From contig CAVUMR010000001.1 of assembly GCA_963742715.1 (NCBI GenBank), positions 992,001-1,056,000 on the forward strand: a DNA stretch of 64,000 bases. The letters are read 5' to 3'. The notes below the pieces were generated by a model, which was not told where the DNA came from, did no database searches, and saw only the letters and a program-made list of their open reading frames with translations. The translations under genes were made by a program, and so were the position numbers. The DNA comes from CAVUMR01 sp963742715. Lineage in GTDB: Bacteria > Actinomycetota > Actinomycetes > Mycobacteriales > Micromonosporaceae. Shown here piece by piece: positions 29,201 to 38,200 of this stretch; position 1 is the stretch's first letter, and every line of letters begins with the position of its first letter.

Positions 29201-32200
29201 AGCACGGCGGCCGAGGAGCCACCGGTACCGGCGCCGACTTCGAGTACCCGCGCGGTGCGGCCGGTACCGGCGACCCGCCGGACCACGTCCGCGACCCCGT
29301 CGGCGAGCAGCCCGTTGTAGTGGTCGGACAGCGGGTGTCCGCGGTACAGCTCCTCGACCAGCTCCATCGAACCGGCCGGGAACAGCACCTCCATCGCGTT
29401 GCCCGTCCCGGACAGGATCGCCGGCAGCGCCGCCACGCACCGGCGCAGCAGCCGTACATGCGGAGCCAGCTCAGGGTGCCGCCGCAGCAACGCGTCGGCG
29501 GACAGCTCGCCGGCCGGCGCCCGGTCCACCATCGCGCCGAGCGCCCCGAACAGCCGCCGGTAACCCGCCGGCACGTCCGGCGAAGGCTCCCGCCGGACCA
29601 GGTCGCCCACGGTCCGGCGCACCAGGTCGCAGGCCAGCACGTCCAGCTCGCCGAACGCGGCCCGGCCAGTTGCCGGGTCAGGGACCTGATCAGCGGCCTG
29701 GTCGGCAGCCCGGTCGATCGGGAACTGCGCCAGGCCGTCCGCGTTGGCCTTGATGACCAGCGCCTGGGGTACTCCCGTGAGCAGTAGCCGGGACAGCGCG
29801 TCGAAGCCCTGCTGCGGGCCGATCGGCTCGATCCCGAGCCGCGCCATCCGGCGCAGGTGCTCGTCGCTGGCGACCGCGCCGACAGTGCCCCAGAATCCCC
29901 AGTTCACCACCGACACCGGGCGGCCGGACTGCTGCCGCAGGTACCACGCGTACGAGTCCTCGAAGGTGCTCGCCGCGGCATAGTTGCCCTGGCCACCGCC
30001 CTCGACGAAAGCCGCGGCGGAAGAGAAGTACGTCAGGAAGTCCAGTGGCTCGTCGGCGAGCACCCGCCCGAACACCGCGGCACCTCGTACCTTCGGCGCC
30101 AGCACGCTGGTGAACGTCGACTCGTCCATGCCGGCGAGGGTCTGGTCCCGCAGGACGAGTGCCGCGTGGAAGGCGCCCTGTACCGGCCCGAACCGGGCCC
30201 GCGCCTCGGCGACCGCGGCGCGCATGGCCGCCTCGTCCGCCACGTCGGCCTGTACGTAGATCGCCTTGCCGCACAGTTCCTCGATGCGGGCGAGCTGGCG
30301 GTCGATCGACGCGTCGTGCGGGCGCCGGCCGACCCACACCAGTCGCGCCTGGACCTGACGGGCCAGGTGCCGGCTCAGCTCGTACCCGATGCCGCCGGTA
30401 CCGCCGACGATCAGGTACACGCCGCCGTGCCGGTACGGACCGGACTGGGTGGCCGGTCGCAGTCGCGCGGGTGCCAGCCGTCGTACCAGCCGGCGACCGT
30501 CCCGCAGCGCGACCAGGCGCTCGTTCAGGTCCTCCGCGACGATCGCCCCGGCGAGCCGGTCCGGGTCGGTCGCGGGCTCGGTACCGACGTCCACGCACCC
30601 CACCGACCAGCGCGGATGCTCCGCAGCGATGGCCAGCGTGAGCCCGAGCAGCCCGGCCGCGTGCGGCTGTACCGGATCGGTCCCGTCCCTTGTGCCGGCC
30701 GTGGTGTCGTTGCCGGCGGCCCCGACCGGGACGGCGCCGGTGACGATCACCTTCAGCGTCGTCGCGGTGCGCGACCAGCCGTCGTTGGCCCGCTTGACCA
30801 GCCGGAACAGGCTCAGCGCGGCCGGGTCGTCCTCGGCCGGCGCGGCCGGATCGCCGGCGCCCACCAGGTAGACGGTGTCGTACGGCGGGTTGATTCCGGC
30901 CAGCGCCGGATCCAGGTCGTACCGCAGCTCGGTCACGGTCGCGTCGGCGTGCCGCGCGACGAGTGCCCGCGCGAGTGACGCACCTGCGCCGGAGTACAGC
31001 ACCGCCACCCGCGCGCCAGCGGTCGCGTCCACGCTGCGGAGCGCCGGAGCGTCCCGCCAGACCGGGGTGTACGTCATGCCCTCGACCGCGTCCCGCAGTT
31101 GGCGCACCACGAAACCGGTGGCCCGGACCAGGAGTTGCCCGGTCTCGTCGGTGATCCGGATCGTGTACCGGTCGCCGCTGTCCGCGACGGCGTGCGCGCA
31201 GGTCGGTCCGGTCAGTGGCGCGAGTACCTCCAGGGAGTCCAGCGAGAACGGCACCAGCGCGCCGCCCGCTCCGGTCCGTACCGCGGCCACGGTCTGGAAG
31301 GCCGCGTCGAGTACGGCCGGGTGCAGGACGTGCGGCGGCCAGCCGGCCGTCCTGTCACTGACCGGGTCGCCCGGTGCGGACAGCCGGCCGAGCGCCTCAT
31401 CGGTACCGACGCGCACCTCCCGGAGCAGCCGGAACGGTGGCCCGTAGGACACACCGGCGTTGTCGAAGTCGTGGTACAGCGAGCTGCCCGAGCGGGTCTC
31501 CCGGCACCGGCGGCGGATGTCGGCCAGGTCGACACTGCCGGTGCCGTCCGCGCGCGCGGCGCGGCCCGTCAACGACGTGGTGCCGATCGCGATCCGGCCC
31601 TGGGCGTACGCGGCGTCCGGCTCATCGCGGTCCACCAGCGTGAACGCGATCCGGTCGGAGCTCTCCGCGATGAGCCGCAGCCGCAGGACCCGGGTTTCGG
31701 CGACCTCCACCGGCCGCAGCCAGCGCACCGAGGTCAGGCTGACCGGGCGACCCGGCGCCGCGGTCGCGGCGGCCGACATCGCGAGGTCCAGGCAGGCCGC
31801 GCCGGGCAGGATCCGGACTCCGGCCACCCGGTGCTGGTCCACCAGCCAGTCCTGCGGACGCACGGTCACCTCGAGCGCCGGCTGCGCGGCCGCGGCGAGC
31901 ACCGCGCCGTCGACCGGACGCCCGTTCCCGTTGGCATGGCCGTTCCCGTTGGCATGGCCGTTCCCGTTGGCGCGACCGTTGCGGGCGTGGCCGTTGCTGG
32001 CGGCGTTGCTCTCGGCCGCAGGCGCGGCGCCGGCGGCTCTGCTCCCGGCCGGGCGCGCAGCGCCAGCGGCGGGCGTACCGCTGTCGCCGGACACCCAGTG
32101 GCGGGTGGACTGGAACGGATGGGTGGGCAACGGAATGCGACGCCCACCGGTACGCGCGACCAGCGCGGTCCAGTCCAGCTCGGCACCGTTGACGTACGCC

Positions 32201-35200
32201 CGGGCCAGCTCGTCCAGCGACCCGGTGGCCCCACCGGGAGTGGCGGCCGCCTCGCCGGTACCGCGGTAGCAGCCCTCTTCAGCGCGACCCGCCGCGGTCG
32301 CTTCGAGCTTGCGTACGAGTTCGGGCACGTCACGCACCACGAACGCGGCCCGATGCCGCAGGTGCCGCCGGCCGATGCCGAGCGTGCAGGCGACGTCGGA
32401 CAACTCGGCGCCGCCGCGCAACGCGGTGGCGAGGTTCCCGAGCGAGGTGTCCAGCGCGGCGGCGGTACGTGCCGACACCGGTACCAGCACCTGCGCGCCC
32501 GCCTCCCGCTCCGGGGAGCGCGGCGGTGCCGGTGCCTCGGCCACGACGACGTGACAGTTGGTACCGCTGAAGCCGAAGCTGCTGACCGTGCCCACGCGGG
32601 TACCCGCGTCGTTCGGCGTCCAGTCGGTCAGCCGGTCCACCACGTAGAACGGCGAGCCGGACAGGTCGATCTTCGGGTTGATCGCGCGGAAGTTGGGGGT
32701 CGGCGGCAACTGCTTGTGCCGCAGCGACAGCAGCAGTTTCAGCAGGCCGGCTATCCCGGCCGCCATCGTGGTGTGGCCGATGTTGCCCTTGACCGAGCCG
32801 AGCCCGCAGTACCCGGTCCGGGTCCGGTCCGGGTCGCCTGCACCGCTGCCGAACACCTGACCGAGTGCCTTGACCTCGATCGGGTCGCCCAGCGGGGTAC
32901 CGGTGCCGTGCGCCTCGACGAAGCCGATCTCCGCCTGGTCCACCCCGGCGCTCGCGTGTACCCGGCGCAGCAGGTCAGCCTGCGAGTTGGCGCTCGGCGC
33001 GGTGATGCCGTTGGTCTTGCCGTCGCCGTTCATCCCGCTGCCGCGGATCACGCCGTGGATGTGGTCGCCGTCCGCGATGGCCCGGTCGAGATCCTTGAGG
33101 ACCACCACCCCGACGCCTTCGCCCATCACGATGCCGTCCGCGTTCGCGTCGAACGGCGCGGAGGTACCGGTCGGCGACAGCATCCCGGTCTTGCTGGTAC
33201 GGATGTGCAGCCGCGGCGTGAGCATCAGCGCCACCCCACCGGCCAGCGCCAGCTCGCACTCGCCGGACCGGATGCTCTCGCAGGCCAGGTGTACGGCGGC
33301 GAGCGACGACGAGCACGCGGTGTCGACGGCCAGGGTGGGACCGTTCAGGTTCAGCAGGTACCCGATCCGGGCGGCCAGGATCGACGGCGAGCTACCCAGG
33401 AACGCGTGCCCGGAGTCGGCGTCGCCGCTGGTGGCGAGCAACTGGTCGTAGTCACCGGCACCACAGCCGACGTACACGCCGCAGCGCAGCTTGGTCTTGG
33501 GGCCGGTGGCGTACCCGGCTCCCTCCAACCCGCGCCAGGCCTCCTCCAGGAACAGCCGCTGCTGCGGGTCCATGGCCTCGGCTTCGAGCGGCGACAGGTT
33601 GAAGAAGGCAGCGTCGAACCGGTCCGCGCCGTCGAGCGTTGCCGCCCATTTGCTGTACGTGCGGCCAGGTGCCGTCCGGTCCGGGTCGAAGACCGCCTCG
33701 GGGTCCCAGCGGTGCGCCGGTACCTCGCGGATCGAGCAGTGGCCGTTGGCCAGGTTGGTCCAGAAGGTGTCCAGGTCGGGCGCGTCCGGGAACCGGCCGG
33801 ACATGCCGATCACGGCGATCCCGCCGGAGCCGTTGCCCCGCACGGGAGTCGTCGCCGGCTCCACTCGCGGCTCGACACTCGGCGGCACAGACGCGACCGG
33901 GGCCACCGGCTCGACCGGTGCGAGCGTGACCGGCCCCGCGGCTGGTGGTGGCGGCTCGGTCGGCGCGGCGGCGTTCACCGGTGCGAGGACGACCGGTCCG
34001 GTGACCTGCGAGGTGACCTGCGATGGGACCTGCGACGTCGACGCGGCGGGCACGGAGCCGTGCAGCGGCGCGAGGCCCACCGGAGCAGTGGACTCAGAAG
34101 CCGGTGCAGGTGCCGGTGCCGGTGCCGGTGCCGGTGCCGGTGCCGTGACAGGTGCAGGTGCTGGCGCGTTCACGATCTGGGCGGCTTCGGTTTCGCGCTG
34201 GTGCACGTCGGTACAGGCCGCCACAACCGCGGCGGTCAGCGTCTCCACGGTCGGGTGGTCGTACACGATCACCGAGTCCAACTCCACGCCGAAGCGCCGA
34301 CCCAGATCCCGCGACACCTCCACCGCACCAACCGAATCGAGCCCCAACTCACTGAAACTCGTCTGCGCGTCAAGCTCCTCACGCGGCAGGTACAACGTCC
34401 CGCACAACACCTCCTCCACCGCAGCCCGCACCGCGGCCGGGTCCACCGCCGGCGCGACCGGCGCCGCGACAACCGGCGCGGGAGCGGGAGCCGGCGCGGG
34501 GGGCGCTTCAACAAGCGGCGCGGGAGCCGGCGCGGGGGGCGCTTCAACAAGCGGCGCGGGAGCCGGCGCGGGGGCCGCTTCAACAAGCGGCGCGGGAGCC
34601 GGTGCGGGCGCGGGTGCGACGAGCTGCGCGGCCTGGGCTTCGCGCTGGTGCACGTCGGTACAGGCAGCCACAACGGCGGCGGTCAGCGTCTCCATGGTCG
34701 GGTGGTCGTACACGATCACCGAGTCCAACTCCACGCCGAAGCGCCGACCCAGGTCCCGCGACACCTCCACCGCACCAACCGAATCGAGCCCCAACTCACT
34801 GAAACTCGTCTGCGCGTCAAGCTCCTCACGCGGCAGGTACAACGTCCCGCACAACACCTCCTCCACCGCAGCCCGCACCGCGGCGGAATCCACCGCCGGC
34901 GCGACCGGCGCCGTCGGGGCCGCCGGCGCCACGGGAGCCACGGAAGCCGCGGGGGCCGCTTCAACACGCGGAGCAGGCTGCGCGACCGGTTCCTGCCGGA
35001 ACCGGCTCACCTTCGCGAAGTGCTCCTCGACCATGCGCGCGGCGTCGGCACCGAGCACCCGCTCGTGCAGGGCCACCTCGCGCTCGATCACGCTGGTCAG
35101 CTCGCCGGTGATCCGGCCGGCCAGTTCGGTCTTCAGCGCGCGTACCGCAGCCGCGGGCTTGCTGGCGACGGACTGGGCCGCCTCCAACGCGACCTTGAGT

Positions 35201-38200
35201 ACGTCGGCGGTCGGGACGACCTGCACGCTCGCGCCGCGCTGGCGCAACTCGGCGCCGGTGTACGAGCGGCCGGTGTAGAGCAGGTCCGACGCCAGCGCCC
35301 GGCCGAACCGGTGTTCGAGCAGGTACGTGGCGCCCATGCCGGGCGTGAAGCCGTACGAGAGGAAGTTCGCGCGGTAGATCGCCTCCTCGGCCATCACGAC
35401 CAGATCCGCGTTCAGTCCGAACGCGAGTCCGCCACCGCTCGCGTGCCCCTGCATCGCGGCCACCACCGGGCGATCGCACTGCAGCACGATCTCGTACAGC
35501 GTGGAAGCGTCGGTGAACTTGCCCTTGCCCGCGGCCAGCCGGGCGAGCGCCTCGCGGGTGCCGCCCATGCTGAACACGTTGCCGGTACCGGTGAGCACGA
35601 CCGCGCCCAGCTCGTCCCGGCGGGCGATCTCGTCGAACGCCCGGCGCAGGCCGTCGATCAGCCCGTCGGTGAACATCGCGGCGCGCATCACCACCAGCGC
35701 GATCGAGTCCCCGACCACGCGCAGTTCGACCTCGTCACCGGAAGTGGGCTCGACAGGCACGGTGTCCAACTCCAACTCGGGTTCGGGCTTCGGCTCGGGG
35801 GTCACGACCGGCGCGAGGGCCACGTCCGGCGCTGCCGGCACGGCCATCTCCAACCGGCGAGGTGCGGCGGCGCTCTGCCAGCCACCGAGCCAGTACCGGC
35901 GCTCCTCGAACGGGTACACCGGCAGCGGGATCCGGCGCGGACGGTGCGCGGCGCCGGGACGCGGGTAGCAGTCCGCCCAGGTCACGTCGGTGCCGGACTG
36001 CCACAGGGCGGCAAGTTCATGGAGCCGCCCGGCCCGGAACAGCTCCACCGGGTCGGCCTGGTCGGCCGGCGCCGGGACCGCGACACCGGCGGGCTCGCCG
36101 CGGACGAACCGGTCCAGCGCCTCGCGCAGTGCCGGTAGGTCGCGCACCACCACGGCGAACCGCTTCGCCATCTGCGCACGACCGACCTGCGAGGTGTACG
36201 CGAGGTCGTCCAGGCAATGGCCATCCGGGCACCAGCCGTCGCTGCTCACGAACGCCGCACACCGGTCGGCCAGCGCGGACACCGTGGTGTCCATGCCGAC
36301 CTCGGCGAGCACCTCGTTCACCGGTACGTCGACGACACGTCCGAGCAGGTCGACCAGGCGCTTCGCGTCGAGTCCGGCGCCCTCCAGCGTGTCGGAGGTG
36401 TCCACATCGGACTCCGGTACGCCGAGCACCTCAGCGATGTGCGGCAGCAGGACGTTGTCGCGCCGACCCGAGAGCGGCTGATCCGCGGAAGCCGGCCGGT
36501 CCAGGTACGCCAGGTACGCGGTCGCGTAGTCGCGCAGCGCCGAGTCGGTACGCGCGGACAGCACGAACAGGCAGTCGCCGTCCCAGCCGCTGGCAGGTCG
36601 TACCGTCTCGTCCTGCTCCAGCAGTACGTGCGCGTTCGCGCCACCGGCACCGAACGCACTGACGCCGGCCCGGCGCGGTGCGGTCGCCGGCCGGGGCCAC
36701 GGGGCCCGGGAGCGCTGCACGGTGAACGGCGAGGACGAGAAGTCGATGTGCGGGTTGAGCTGCTCGGCGTGCAGGGACGGCGCGAGCTCACCGTGCTCGA
36801 ACTGGAGCAGCACCTTGGTCACGCCGGCCACTCCGGCGGCACTCTCGGTGTGCCCGATGTTCGACTTGACCGAGCCGATCGCGCAGCTGCCGGGGGCCAC
36901 TCCCTCGTACGCCCGGCCGAGTCCTTCGATCTCGATCGGGTCGCCGAGCGAGGTGCCGGTGCCGTGCGCCTCGACGTACCCGATGGTGCTTGCGGGTATC
37001 CCGGAGCGCTCCAGTGCGGACCGCACCACGGCCGCCTGTCCGGTCGGGCTGGGCACGGTGAATCCGCTGGTACGACCGGCGTGGTTCAGGAACGAGCCCT
37101 TGATGACGGCGCACACCCGGTCGCCGTCGGCACGGGCCTGCGCGAGTGGCTTGAGCAGCACCGCGCCGACGCCTTCACCGGGTACGTAGCCGCTGCCGCC
37201 CTCGCCGAACGCGCGGCACCGGCCGTCGGTGGCGAGGAACTGGCCCTGGGCGAGCTGCAGGTACTTCTGCGGGTGCGTCATCACGTTCACGCCGCCGGCC
37301 AGCGCCAGGTCGCACTCGCCCCGCCGCAGGCTCTCGACGGCCAGGTGGATGGCGGTGAGCGAGGACGAGCACGCGGTGTCGATGGCGATGCTCGGCCCGG
37401 TGAGCCCGAGCGCGTACGACACCCGGTTCGGGATCGAGGCGTGCATCGCGGTCGGGGTCACGCCGTCCGGGGAGTCCTGGACGAGCTGGTAGTGGTTCCA
37501 CATCACGCCGGCGAACACGCCCACGGGGTGCTCGGCCAGCGCCTGCGGGTGGTACCCGGCGTGCTCCAGCGTGTGCCAGCAGGTCTGCAGGAACAGCCGC
37601 TCCTGCGGGTCCATCCGCTCGGCGTCCTTGCGGGAGATGCCGAAGAACGCCGGGTCGAACTGGTCGTACCCGTCGAGGAAGCCGCCCCACTTGCCGTAGG
37701 TACGACCGGTCTCGTGCTTGTCCGGGTGGTAGATCGCGTCGTGGTCCCAGCGCTCGTCCGGCACCTCGACGACACAGTCGCGGCCCTCGGCCAGGTTGCT
37801 CCAGAACTCGGCAAGATCGCGAGCACCGGGGTACCGGCCGCTCACGCCGATCACCGCGATGTCGTCGGTGTCCCGCGGCTGGGGGGTCGACCCGGTGACC
37901 GGCGCGACCGCGGCCGGCTCAGTTGCTGGCGCGGCGGGCGCCTCCGGGGCAGAGGTCACCGGCAGGCTGGAGCGGTACCGCGCCTCGGTGCCGTACCCGA
38001 CGGCCAACTGCGGTTCCGTACCGGTCAGCGCCTGCCGCAGTACGTCGAGCCCGGCGCCGGTCGGCAGCGCGCCCAGGCCGGTGGTCCGCTCGGACTCCGC
38101 GATCACGTCCGCGGACAGCCGCATCCCGCCGTCCGCCCAGTACGGCCAGTTGACCGAGAGGGTGTGCCCGGACCGGTCCGGCCGGCCGGCCCGCCAGCGC

